Position numbers and translations under genes: made by a program
From: Zhengitettix transpicula
Taxonomy: Eukaryota; Arthropoda; Insecta; Orthoptera; Tetrigidae
Direction of reading: 5' to 3'
Assembly (NCBI GenBank): GCA_037074705.1
Contig: JAYJMR010000024.1
Span: 62,001 to 126,000, forward strand
DNA length: 64,000 nt
Notes under the pieces: model-generated
What the model saw: only the letters and a program-made list of their open reading frames with translations
Databases searched by the model: none
What the model was told of the DNA's origin: nothing
Shown: positions 44,401 to 58,140 of the stretch, one piece after another
Position numbering within the stretch: the stretch's first letter is position 1
Layout of the letters: every line of letters starts with the position of its first letter

Positions 44401-47400
44401 AATTAATATATCATAATATTTCGACGTTTCGACGACAAGTTTGGAATTTCACCAACCAAGAATCTATAAATAACAAAGTCTTATTTCATAATAAATGACT
44501 CGTTCTTTATAAAAATTACTCAAACCTGCACTTCTAAAATCTTAATCTATTAATATTAATTAATATATCATAATATTTCGACGTTTCGACGACAAGTTTG
44601 GAATTTCACCAACCAAGAATCTTCAAATAACAAAGTCTTATTTCATAATAAATGACTCGTTCTTTATAAAAATTACTCAAACCTGCACTTCTAAAATCTT
44701 ATTCTATTAATATTAATTAATATATCATAATATTTCGACGTTTCGACGACAAGTTTGGAATTTCACCAACCAAGAATCTATAAATAACAAAGTCTTATTT
44801 CATAATAAATGACTCGTTCTTTATAAAAATTACTCAAACCTGCACTTCTAAAATCTTAATCTATTAATATTAATTAATATATCATAATATTTCGACGTTT
44901 CGACGACAAGTTTGGAATTTCACCAACCAAGAATCTTCAAATAACAAAGTCTTATTTCATAATAAATGACTCGTTCTTTATAAAAATTACTCAAACCTGC
45001 ACTTCTAAAATCTTAATCTATTAATATTTATTAATATATCATAATATTTCGACGTTTCGACGACAAGTTTGGAATTTCACCAACCAAGAATCTTCAAATA
45101 ACAAAGTCTTATTTCATAATAAATGACTCGTTCTTTATAAAAATTACTCAAACCTGCACTTCTTAAATCTTAATCTATTAATATTAATTAATATATCATA
45201 ATATTTCGACGTTTCGACGACAAGTTTGGAATTTCACCAACCAAGAATCTTCAAATAACAAAGTCTTATTTCATAATAAATGACTCGTTCTTTATAAAAA
45301 TTACTCAAACCAGCACTTCTAAAATCTTAATCTATTAATATTAATTAATATATCATAATATTTCGACGTTTCGACGACAAGTTTGGAATTTCACCAACCA
45401 AGAATCTTCAAATAACAAAGTCTTATTTCATAATAAATGACTCGTTCTTTATAAAAATTACTCAAACCTGCACTTCTAAAATCTTAATCCATTAATATTT
45501 ATTAATATATCATAATATTTCGACGTTTCGACGACAAGTTTGGAATTTCACCAACCAAGAATCTTCAAATAACAAAGTCTTATTTCATAATAAATGACTC
45601 GTTCTTCATAAAAATTACTCAAACCTGCACTTCTAAAATCTTAATCTATTAATATTAATTAATATATCATAATATTTCGACGTTTCGACGACAAGTTTGA
45701 AATTTCACCAACCAAGAATCTATAAATAACAAAGTCTTATTTCATAATAAATGACTCGTTCTTTATAAAAATTACTCAAACCTGCACTTCTAAAATCTTA
45801 ATCTATTAATATTAATTAATATATCATAATATTTCGACGTTTCGACGACAAGTTTGGAATTTCACCAACCAAGAATCTTCAAATAACAAAGTCTTATTTC
45901 ATAATAAATGACTCGTTCTTTATAAAAATTACTCAAACCTGCACTTCTTAAATCTTAATCTATTAATATTAATTAATATATCATAATATTTCGACGTTTC
46001 GACGACAAATTTGGAATTTCACCAACCAAGAATCTTCAAATAACAAAGTCTTATTTCATAATAAATGACTCGTTCTTTATAAAAATTACTCAAACCTGCA
46101 CTTCTAAAATCTTAATCTATTAATATTAATTAATATATCATAATAATTCGACGTTTCGACGACAAGTTTGGAATTTCACCAACCAAGAATCTTCAAATAA
46201 CAAAGTCTTATTTCATAATAAATGACTCGTTCTTTATAAAAATTACTCAAACCTGCACTTCTAAAATCTTAATCTATTAATATTAATTAATATATCCCAA
46301 TATTTCGACGTTTCGACGACAAGTTTGGAATTTCACCAACCAAGAATCTTCAAATAACAAAGTCTTATTTCATACTAAATGACTCGTTCTTTATAAAAAT
46401 TACTCAAACCTGCACTTCTAAAATCTTAATCTATTAATAATAATTAATATATCATAATATTTCGACGTTTCGACGACAAGTTTGGAATTTCACCAACCAA
46501 GAATCTTCAAATAACAAAGTCTTATTTCATAATAAATGACTCGTTCTTTATAAAAATTACTCAAACCTGCACTTCTAAAATCTTAATCTATTAATATTAA
46601 TTAATATATCCCAATATTTCGACGTTTCGACGACAAGTTTGGAATTTCACCAACCAAGAATCTTCAAATAACAAAGTCTTATTTCATAATAAATGATACG
46701 TTCTTTATAAAAATTACTCAAACCTGCACTTCTAAAATCCTTATCTATTAATATTAATTAATATATCATAATATTTCGACGTTTCGACGACAAGTTTGGT
46801 ATTTCACCAACCAAGAATCTTCAAATAACAAAGTCTTATTTCATAATAAATGACTCGTTCTTTATAAAAATTACTCAAACATGCACTTCTAAAATCTTAA
46901 TCTATTAATATTAATTAATATATCATAATATTTCGACGTTTCGACGACAAGTTTGGAATTTCACCAACCAAGAATCTTCAAATAACAAAGTCTTATTTCA
47001 TAATAAATGACTCGTTCTTTATAAAAATTACTCAAACATGCACTTCTAAAATCTTAATCTATTAATATTAATTTATATATCATAATATTTCGACGTTTCG
47101 ACGACAAGTTTGGAATTTCACCAACCAAGAATCTTCAAATAACAAAGTCTTATTTCATAATAAATGACTCGTTCTTTATAAAAATTACTCAAACATGCAC
47201 TTCTAAAATCTTAATCTATTAATATTAATTTATATATCATAATATTTCGACGTTTCGACGACAAGTTTGGAATTTCACCAACCAAGAATCTTCAAATAAC
47301 AAAGTCTTATTTCATAATAAATGACTCGTTCTTTATAAAAATTACTCAAACCTGCACTTCTAAAATCTTAATCTATTAATATTAATTAATATATCATAAT

Positions 47401-50400
47401 ATTTCGACGTTTCGACGACAAGTTTGGAATTTCACCAACCAAGAATCTTCAAATAACAAAGTCTTATTTCATAATAAATGACTCGTTCTCTTTATAAAAA
47501 TTACTCAAACCTGCACTTCTAAAATCTTAATCTATTAATATTAATTAATATATCATAATATTTCGACGTTTCGACGACAAGTTTGGAATTTCACCAACCA
47601 AGAATCTTCAAATAACAAAGTCTTATTTCATAATAAATGACTCGTTCTTTATAAAAATTACTCAAACCTGCACTTCTAAAATCTTAATCTATTAATATTA
47701 ATTAATATATCATAATATTTCGACGTTTCGACGACAAGTTTGGAATTTCACCAACCAAGAATCTTCAAATAACAAAGTCTTATTTCATAATAAATGACTC
47801 GTTCTTTATAAAAATTACTCAAACCTGCACTTCTAAAATCTTAATCTATTAATATTAATTAATATATCATAATATTTCGACGTTTCGACGACAAGTTTGG
47901 AATTTCACCAACCAAGAATCTTCAAATAACAAAGTCTTATTTCATAATAAATGACTCGTTCTTTATAAAAATTACTCAAACCTGCACTTCTTAAATCTTA
48001 ATCTATTAATATTAATTAATATATCATAATATTTCGACGTTTCGACGACAAGTTTGGAATTTCACCGACCAAGAATCTTCAAATAACAAAGTCTTATTTC
48101 ATAATAAATGACTCGTTCTTTATAAAAATTACTCAAACCTGCACTTCTAAAATCTTAATCTATTAATATTTATTAATATATCATAATATTTCGACGTTTC
48201 GACGACAAGTTTGGAATTTCACCAACCAAGAATCTTCAAATAACAAAGTCTTATTTCATAAGAAATGACTCGTTCTTTATAAAAATTACTCAAACCTGCA
48301 CTTCTTAAATCTTAATCTATTAATATTAATTAATATATCATAATATTTCGACGTTTCGACGACAAGTTTGGAATTTCACCAACCAAGAATCTTCAAATAA
48401 CAAAGTCTTATTTCATAATAAATGACTCGTTCTTTATAAAAATTACTCAAACCTGCACTTCTAAAATCTTAATCTATTAATATTAATTAATATATCATAA
48501 TATTTCGACGTTTCGACGACAAGTTTGGAATTTCACCAACCAAGAATCTTCAAATAACAAAGTCTTATTTCATAATAAATGACTCGTTCTTTATAAAAAT
48601 TACTCAAACCTGCACTTCTAAAATCTTAATCTATTAATATTAATTAATATATCATAATATTTCGACGTTTCGACGACAAGTTTGGAATTTCACCAACCAA
48701 GAATCTTCAAATAACAAAGTCTTATTTCATAATAAATGACTCGTTCTTTATAAAAATTACTCAAACCTGCACTTCTAAAATCTTAATCTATTAATATTTA
48801 TTAATATATCATAATATTTCGACGTTTCGACGACAAGTTTGGAATTTCACCAACCAAGAATCTTCAAATAACAAAGTCTTATTTCATAATAAATGACTCG
48901 TTCTTTATAAAAATTACTCAAACCTGGACTTCTAAAATCTTAATCTATTAATATTAATTAATATATCATAATATTTCGACGTTTCGACGACAAGTTTGGA
49001 ATTTCACCAACCAAGAATCTATAAATAACAAAGTCTTATTTCATAATAAATGACTCGTTCTTTATAAAAATTACTCAAACCTGCACTTCTAAAATCTTAA
49101 TCTATTAATATTAATTAATATATCATAATATTTCGACGTTTCGACGACAAGTTTGGAATTTCACCAACCAAGAATCTTCAAATAACAAAGTCTTATTTCA
49201 TAATAAATGACTCGTTCTTTATAAAAATTACTCAAACCTGCACTTCTTAAATCTTAATCTATTAATATTAATTAATATATCATAATATTTCGACGTTTCG
49301 ACGACAAGTTTGGAATTTCACCAACCAAGAATCTTCAAATAACAAAGTCTTATTTCATAATAAATGACTCGTTCTTTATAAAAATTACTCAAACCTGCAC
49401 TTCTAAAATCTTAATCTATTAATATTAATTAATATATCCCAATATTTCGACGTTTCGACGACAAGTTTGGAATTTCACCAACCAAGAATCTTCAAATAAC
49501 AAAGTCTTATTTCATACTAAATGACTCGTTCTTTATAAAAATTACTCAAACCTGCACTTCTAAAATCTTAATCTATTAATATTAATTAATATATCATAAT
49601 ATTTCGACGTTTCGACGACAAGTTTGGTATTTCACCAACCAAGAATCTTCAAATAACAAAGTCTTATTTCATAATAAATGACTCGTTCTTTATAAAAATT
49701 ACTCAAACCTGCACTTCTAAAATCTTAATCTATTAATATTAATTAATATATCATAATATTTCGACGTTTCGACGACAAGTTTGGTATTTCACCAACCAAG
49801 AATCTTCAAATAACAAAGTCTTATTTCATAATAAATGATACGTTCTTTATAAAAATTACTCAAACCTGCACTTCTAAAGTTTTAATCTATTAATATTAAT
49901 TAATATATCATAATATTTCGACGTTTCGACGACAAGTTTGGAATTTCACCAACCAAGAATCTTCAAATAACAAAGTCTTATTTCATACTAAATGACTCGT
50001 TCTTTATAAAAGTTACTCAAACCTGCACTTCTAAAATCTTAATCTATTAATATTAATTAATATATCATAATATTTCGACGTTTCGACGACAAGTTTGGAA
50101 TTTCACCAACCAAGAATCTTCAAATAAGAAAGTCTTATTTCATAATAAATGACTCGTTCTTTATAAAAATTACTCAAACCTGCACTTCTAAAATCTTAAT
50201 CTATTAATATTAATTAATATATCATAATATTTCGACGTTTCGACGACAAGTTTGGTATTTCACCAACCAAGAATCTTCAAATAACAAAGTCTTATTTCAT
50301 AATAAATGACTCGTTCTTTATAAAAATTACTCAAACATGCACTTCTAAAATCTTAATCTATTAATATTAATTAATATATCATAATATTTCGACGTTTCGA

Positions 50401-52800
50401 CGACAAGTTTGGAATTGCACCAACCAAGAATCTTCAAATAACAAAGTCTTATTTCATAATAAATGACTCGTTCTTTATAAAAATTACTCAAACATGCACT
50501 TCTAAAATCTTAATCTATTAATATTAATTTATATATCATAATATTTCGACGTTTCGACGACAAGTTTGGAATTTCACCAACCAAGAATCTTCAAATAACA
50601 AAGTCTTATTTCATAATAAATGATACGTTCTTTATAAAAATTACTCAAACCTGCACTTCTAAAGTTTTAATCTATTAATATTAATTAATATATCATAATA
50701 TTTCGACGTTTCGACGACAAGTTTGGAATTTCACCAACCAAGAATCTTCAAATAACAAAGTCTTATTTCATAATAAATGACTCGTTCTTTATAAAAATTA
50801 CTCAAACCTGCACTTCTAAAATCTTAATCTATTAATATTAATTAATATATCATAATATTTCGACGTTTCGACGACAAGTTTGGTATTTCACCAACCAAGA
50901 ATCTTCAAATAACAAAGTCTTATTTCATAATAAATGATACGTTCTTTATAAAAATTACTCAAACCTGCACTTCTAAAGTTTTAATCTATTAATATTAATT
51001 AATATATCATAATATTTCGACGTTTCGACGACAAGTTTGGAATTTCACCAACCAAGAATCTTCAAATAACAAAGTCTTATTTCATACTAAATGACTCGTT
51101 CTTTATAAAAGTTACTCAAACCTGCACTTCTAAAATCTTAATCTATTAATATTAATTAATATATCATAATATTTCGACGTTTCGACGACAAGTTTGGAAT
51201 TTCACCAACCAAGAATCTTCAAATAAGAAAGTCTTATTTCATAATAAATGACTCGTTCTTTATAAAAATTACTCAAACCTGCACTTCTAAAATCTTAATC
51301 TATTAATATTAATTAATATATCATAATATTTCGACGTTTCGACGACAAGTTTGGTATTTCACCAACCAAGAATCTTCAAATAACAAAGTCTTATTTCATA
51401 ATAAATGACTCGTTCTTTATAAAAATTACTCAAACATGCACTTCTAAAATCTTAATCTATTAATATTAATTAATATATCATAATATTTCGACGTTTCGAC
51501 GACAAGTTTGGAATTGCACCAACCAAGAATCTTCAAATAACAAAGTCTTATTTCATAATAAATGACTCGTTCTTTATAAAAATTACTCAAACATGCACTT
51601 CTAAAATCTTAATCTATTAATATTAATTTATATATCATAATATTTCGACGTTTCGACGACAAGTTTGGAATTTCACCAACCAAGAATCTTCAAATAACAA
51701 AGTCTTATTTCATAATAAATGATACGTTCTTTATAAAAATTACTCAAACCTGCACTTCTAAAGTTTTAATCTATTAATATTAATTAATATATCATAATAT
51801 TTCGACGTTTCGACGACAAGTTTGGAATTTCACCAACCAAGAATCTTCAAATAACAAAGTCTTATTTCATAATAAATGACTCGTTCTTTATAAAAATTAC
51901 TCAAACCTGCACTTCTAAAATCTTAATCTATTAATATTAATTAATATATCATAATATTTCGACGTTTCGACGACAAGTTTGGAATTTCACCAACCAAGAA
52001 TCTTCAAATAAGAAAGTCTTATTTCATAATAAATGACTCGTTCTTTATAAAAATTACTCAAACCTGCACTTCTAAAATCTTAATCTATTAATATTAATTA
52101 ATATATCATAATATTTCGACGTTTCGACGACAAGTTTGGAATTTCACCAACCAAGAATCTTCAAATAAGAAAGTCTTATTTCATAATAAATGACTCGTTC
52201 TTTATAAAAGTTACTCAAACCTGCACTTCTAAAATCCTTATCTATTAATATTAATTAATATATCATAATATTTCGACGTTTCGACGACAAGTTTGGAATT
52301 TCACCAACCAAGAATCTTCAAATAAGAAAGTCTTATTTCATAATAAATGACTCGTTCTTTATAAAAATTACTCAAACCTGCACTTCTAAAATCTTAATCT
52401 ATTAATATTAATTAATATATCATAATATTTCGACGTTTCGACGACAAGTTTGGAATTTCACCAACCAAGAATCTTCAAATAACAAAGTCTTATTTCATAA
52501 TAAATGACTCGTTCTTTATAAAAATTACTCAAACCTGCACTTCTAAAATCTTAATCTATTAATATTAATTAATATATCATAATATTTCGACGTTTCGACG
52601 ACAAGTTTGGAATTTCACCAACCAAGAATCTTCAAATAACAAAGTCTTATTTCATAATAAATGACTCGTTCTTTATAAAAATTACTCAAACCAGCACTTC
52701 TAAAATCTTAATCTATTAATATTAATTAATATATCATAATATTTCGACGTTTCGACGACAAGTTTGGAATTTCACCAACCAAGAATCTTCAAATAACAAA
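32400..52800. repeat. Satellite domain 7: ATCATAAT / CTTCAAATAAC, the most uniform stretch
   Basis: By eye the most homogeneous part of the array. Nearly all monomers carry ATATCATAAT, CGACGACAAG, AATCTTCAAATAAC and GACTCGTTC. Minor variants are CCTGCACTTCTTAAATC, ATCCCAAT with CGAGGTTTCG (about 41.2-42.7 kb), and AAAGTTTTAATC (about 49.9-51.8 kb). Seven-monomer (1,099-bp) duplications lie at 35541/36640 and 50412/51511. Isolated length changes include a 2-bp insertion near 47490 and a 3-bp deletion near 44118. Confidence 0.8.
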
Positions 52801-55800
52801 GTCTGATTTCATAATAAATGATACGTTCTTTATAAAAATTACTCAAACCTGCACTTCTAAAATCTTAATCTATTAATATTAATTAATATATCGTATTATT
52901 ACGACGTTTCGACGACAAGTTTGGAATTTCACCAACCAAGAAACTATAAATAACAAAGTCTGATTTCATAATAAATGATACGTTCTTTATAAAAATTACT
53001 CAAACCTGCACTTCTAAAATCTTAATCTATTAATATTAATTAATATATCGTAATATTTCGACGTTTCGACGACAAGTTTGGAATTTCACCAACCAAGAAA
53101 CTAAAAATAACAAAGTCTTATTTCATAATAAATGATTCGTTCTTTATAAAAATTACTCAAACCTGCACTTCTAAAATCTTAATCTATTAATATTAATTAA
53201 TATATTGTATTATTACGACGTTTCGACGACAAGTTTGGAATTTCACCAACCAAGAAACTATAAATAACAAAGTCTGATTTCATAATAAATGATACGTTCT
53301 TTATAAAAATTACTCAAACCTGCACTTCTAAAATCTTAATCTATTAATATTAAATAATATATCGTAATATTACGACGTTTCGACGACAAGTTTGGAATTT
53401 CACCAACCAAGAAACTAAAAATAACAAAGTCTGATTTCATAATAAATGATAAGTTCATTATAAAAATTACTCAAACCAGCACTACTAAAATCTTAATCTA
53501 TTAAAATTAATTAATATATCGTAATATTTCGACGTTTCGACGACAAGTTTGGAATTTCACCAACCAAGAAATTATAAATAACAAAGTCTGATTTCATAAT
53601 AAATGATACGTTCTTTATAAAAATTACTCAAACCTGCACTTCTAAAATCTTAATCTATTAAAATTAATTAATATATCGTATTATTACGACGTTTCGACGA
53701 CAAGTTTAGAATTTCACCAACCAAGAAACTATAAATAACAAAGTCTGATTTCATAATAAATGATACGTTCTTTATAAAAATTACTCAAACCTGCACTTCT
53801 AAAATCTTAATCTATTAATATTAATTAATATATCGTAATATTTCGACGTTTCGACGACAAGTTTGGAATTTCACCAACCAAGAAACTATAAATAACAAAT
53901 TCTGATTTCATAATAAATGACACTTTCTTTATAAAAATTACTCAAACCTGCACTTCTAAAATCTTAATCTATTAATATTAATTAATATATCGTATTATTA
54001 CGACGTTTTGACGACAAGTTTGGAATTTCACCAACCAAAAACTATAAATAACAAAGTCTGATTTCATAATAAATGATACGTTCTTTATAAAAATTACTCA
54101 AACCTGCACTTCTAAAATCTTAATCTATTAATATTAATTAATATATCGTAATATTTCGACGTTTCGACGACAAGTTTGGAATTTCACCAACCAAGAAACT
54201 ATAAATAACAAAGTCTGATTTCATAATAAATGATACGTTCTTTATAAAAATTACTCAAACCTGCACTTCTAAAATCTTAATCTATTAATATTAATTAATA
54301 TATCGTAATATTTCGACGTTTCGACGACAAGTTTGGAATTTCACCAACCAAGAATCTTCAAATAACAAAGTCTGATTTCATAATAAATGATACGTTCTTT
54401 ATAAAAATTACTCAAACCTGCACTTCTAAAATCTTAATCTATTAATATTAATTAATATATCGTATTATTACGACGTTTCGACGACAAGTTTGAAATTTCA
54501 CAAACCAAGAAACTATAAATAACAAAGTCTGATTTCATAATAAATGATACGTTCTTTATAAAAATTACTCAAACCTGCACTTCTAAAATCTTAATCTATT
54601 AATATTAATTAATATATCGTATTATTACGACGTTTCGACGACAAGTTTGGAATTTCACCAACCAAGAAACTAAAAATAACAAAGTCTGATTTCATAATAA
54701 ATGACACTTTCTTTATAAAAATTACTCAAACCTGCACTTCTAAAATCTTAATCTATTAATATTAATTAATATATCGCAATATTACGACGTTTCGACGACA
54801 AGTTTGGAATTTCACCAACCAAGAAACTATAAATAACAAAGTCTGATTTCATAATAATTGATACGTTCTTTATAAAAATTACTCAAACCTGCACTTCTAA
54901 AATCTTAATCTATTAATATTAATTAATATATCGTATTATTACGACGTTTCGACGACAAGTTTGGAATTTCACCAATTAAGAAACTATAAATAACAAAGTC
55001 TGATTTCATAATAAATGATACGTTCTTTATAAAAATTACTCAAACCTGCACTTCTAAAATCTTAATCTATTAATATTAATTAATATATCGTATTATTACG
55101 ACGTTTCGACGACAAGTTTGGAATTTCACCAACCAAGAAACTATAAATAACAAAGTCTGATTTCATAATAAATGATACGTTCTTTATAAAAATTACTCAA
55201 ACCTGCACTTCTAAAATCTTAATCTATTAATATTAATTAATATATCGTATTATTACGACGTTTCGACGACAAGTTTGGAATTTCACCAACCAAGAAACTA
55301 TAAATAACAAAGTCTGATTTCATAATAAATGATACGTTCTATATAAAAATTACTCAAACCTGCACTTCTAAAATCTTAATCTATTAATATTAATTAATAT
55401 ATCGTATTATTACGACGTTTCGACGACAAGTTTGAAATTTCACAAACCAAGAAACTATAAATAACAAAGTCTGATTTCATAATAAATGATACGTTCTTTA
55501 TAAAAATTACTCAAACCTGCACTTCTAAAATCTTAATCTATTAATATTAATTAATATATCGTATTATTACGACGTTTCGACGACAAGTTTGGAATTTCAC
55601 CAACCAAGAAACTAAAAATAACAAAGTCTGATTTCATAATAAATGACACTTTCTTTATAAAAATTACTCAAACCTGCACTTCTAAAATCTTAATCTATTA
55701 ATATTAATTAATATATCGCAATATTACGACGTTTCGACGACAAGTTTGGAATTTCACCAACCAAGAAACTATAAATAACAAAGTCTGATTTCATAATAAA

Positions 55801-57700
55801 TGATACGTTCTTTATAAAAATTACTCAAACCTACACTTCTAAAATCTTAATCTATTAATATTAATTAATATATCGTAATATTTCGACGTTTCGACGACAA
55901 GTTTGGAATTTCACCAACCAAGAAACTAAAAATAACAAAGTCTTATTTCATAATAAATGATTCGTTCTTTATAAAAAGTACTCAAACCTGCACTTCTAAA
56001 ATCTTAATCTATTAATATTAATTAATATATCGTATTATTACGACGTTTCGACGACAAGTTTGGAATTTCACCAACCAAGAAACTATAAATAACAAAGTCT
56101 GATTTCATAATAAATGATACGTTCTTTATAAAAATTACTCAAACCTGCACTTCTAAAATCTTAATCTATTAATATTAATTAATATATCGTATTATTACGA
56201 CGTTTCGACGACAAGTTTGGAATTTCACCAACCAAGAAACTATAAATAACAAAGTCTGATTTCATAATAAATGATACGTTCTTTATAAAAATTACTCAAA
56301 CCTGCACTTCTAAAATCTTAATCTATTAATATTAATTAATATATCGTAATATTTCGACGTTTCGCCGACAAGTTTGGAATTTCACCAACCAAGAAACTAA
56401 AAATAACAAAGTCTTATTTGATAATAAATGATTCGTTCTTTATAAAAAGTACTCAAACCTGCACTTCTAAAATCTTAATCTATTAATATTAATTAATATA
56501 TCATAATATTTCGACGTTTCGACGACAAGTTTGGAATTTCACCAACCAAGAAACTAAAAATATCAAAGTCTTATTTCATAATAAATGATACGTTCTTTAT
56601 AAAAATTACTCAAACCTGCACTTCTAAAATCTTAATCTATTAATATTATTTAATATATCGCAATATTACGACGTTTCGACGACAAGTTTGGAATTTCACC
56701 AACCAAGAAACTATAAATAACAAAGTCTGATTTCATAATAAATGATACGTTCTTTATAAAAATTACTCAAACCTGCACTTCTAAAATCTTAATCTATTAA
56801 TATTAATTAATATATCGTATTATTACGACGTTTCGACGACAAGTTTGGAATTTCACCAACCAAGAAACTATAAATAACAAAGTCTGATTTCATAATAAAT
56901 GATACGTTCTTTATAAAAATTACTTAAACCTGCACTTCTAAAATCTTAATCTATTAATATTAATTAATATATCGCAATATTACGACGTTTCGACGACAAG
57001 TTTGGAATTTCACCAACCAAGAAACTAAAAATAACAAAGTTTTATTTCATAATAAATGACACGTTCTTTATAAAAATTACTCAAACCTGCACTTCTAAAA
57101 TCTTAATCTATTAATATTAATTAATATATCGTATTATTACGACGTTTCGACGACAAGTTTGGAATTTCACCAACCAAGAAACTATAAATAACAAAGTCTG
57201 ATTTCATAATAAATGATACGTTCTTTATAAAAATTACTCAAACCTGCACTTCTAAAATCTTAATCTATTAATATTAATTAAAATATCATAATATTTCGAC
57301 GTTTCGACGACAAGTTTGGAATTTCACCAACCAAGAAACTAAAAATAACAAAGTCTTATTTCATAATAAATGACTCGTTCTTTATAAAAATTAGTCAAAC
57401 CTGCACTTCTAAAATCTTAATCTATTAATATTAATTAATATATCGTAATATTTCGACGTTTCGACGACAAGTTTGGAATTTCACCAACCAAGAAACTAAA
57501 AATAACAAAGTCTTATTTCATAATAAATGATTCGTTCTTTATAAAAATTACTCAAACCTGCACTTCTAAAATCTTAATCTATTAATATTAATTAATATAT
57601 CGTAATATTTCGACGTTTCGACGACAAGTTTGGAATTTCACCAACCAAGAAACTAAAAATAACAAAGTCTTATTTCATAATAAATGATACGTTCTTTATA
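52800..57700. repeat. Satellite domain 8: array edge, TCTGATTTC / ATTATTACGACG variants
   Basis: The rightmost 4.9 kb is distinct. Most monomers have GTCTGATTTCATAA, many read ATCGTATTATTACGACG, and GAAACTATAAATAAC and GATACG are common. A monomer with TTTGAAATTTCACAAACC occurs at 54491 and 55433, exactly six monomers (942 bp) apart. The final few monomers revert to ATCGTAATATTTCGACG and the array is cut within a monomer at 57700. Confidence 0.8.
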
Positions 57701-58140
57701 TCTGCCGTGTTTGCATGTTCCAAAATTTCCACCCCACTACCCCTGCCCCTGGGGGTTAAATGCCAAGTTTAATGTCATAACTAAACTCAGTGACATCCAT
57801 AACCTTCGATTTGACTCCAATCTCGGTCGTATTCGCGTTATTTTCTTGTAAAGCATCTCCACCCCGAACCCTAAGGGTGCTCTTTCCCCAGGGTGTAGAG
57901 GATAAAAATTATATTCAGATAACATCGATAGAAACACTATCAATATATTTGACCCCTAAAAATATTTATCCAAATCTAATATCGGCTGTTTTTGCATGTC
58001 TAAGTATGTCCACCCCCGTCCACCCCCGCTTCTGAGGGTGTTAGACGCGTCTCACCCAGACAGTGTTTGTTTCCTGGTCTCAAAGAACTCGTGTACGAAA
58101 TTTGGTGATATTTTCTCCACCGGTGTAAATTTGTATAAGG
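57701..58140. repeat. Degenerate repeats with C-rich core next to the array edge
   Basis: Three similar segments start near 57702, 57822 and 57980. Each has a lead resembling CTGCCGTGTTTGCATG, then a C-rich core (CCACCCC...) followed by a G-run such as CTGGGGG, CTAAGGGTG or CTGAGGGTG. They are diverged from each other and unevenly spaced (about 120 and 158 bp). They look like an old tandem or transposon-derived repeat unrelated to the satellite. Two overlapping plus-strand ORFs here read the repeat and show no protein signature, so I do not call them genes. Confidence 0.5.

Larger units (their letters stand above)
1..57700. repeat. 157-bp satellite DNA array, uninterrupted, at least 57.7 kb
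   Basis: A 157-bp monomer beginning CCTGCACTTC repeats head to tail from base 1; the first starts are at 1, 158, 315 and 472. The last monomer starts at 57557 and breaks off at 57700 after 144 bases. This gives about 367 copies. The first monomer has 40 G+C in 157 bases (25%). Small indels create length variants: an 8-bp deletion, a 1-bp deletion in the AT tract, and 1-3-bp changes. No frame stays open and I saw no inserted mobile element over the whole length. Such arrays are typical of constitutive heterochromatin (centromeric, pericentromeric or interstitial); which one applies here cannot be told. I do not recognise the family from any known satellite. The array is open to the left, so its true size is unknown. 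Confidence 0.98.

Noticed and set aside
1..57700. CRISPR array
   Set aside because: Repeats are contiguous 157-bp copies without unique spacers, in eukaryotic sequence.
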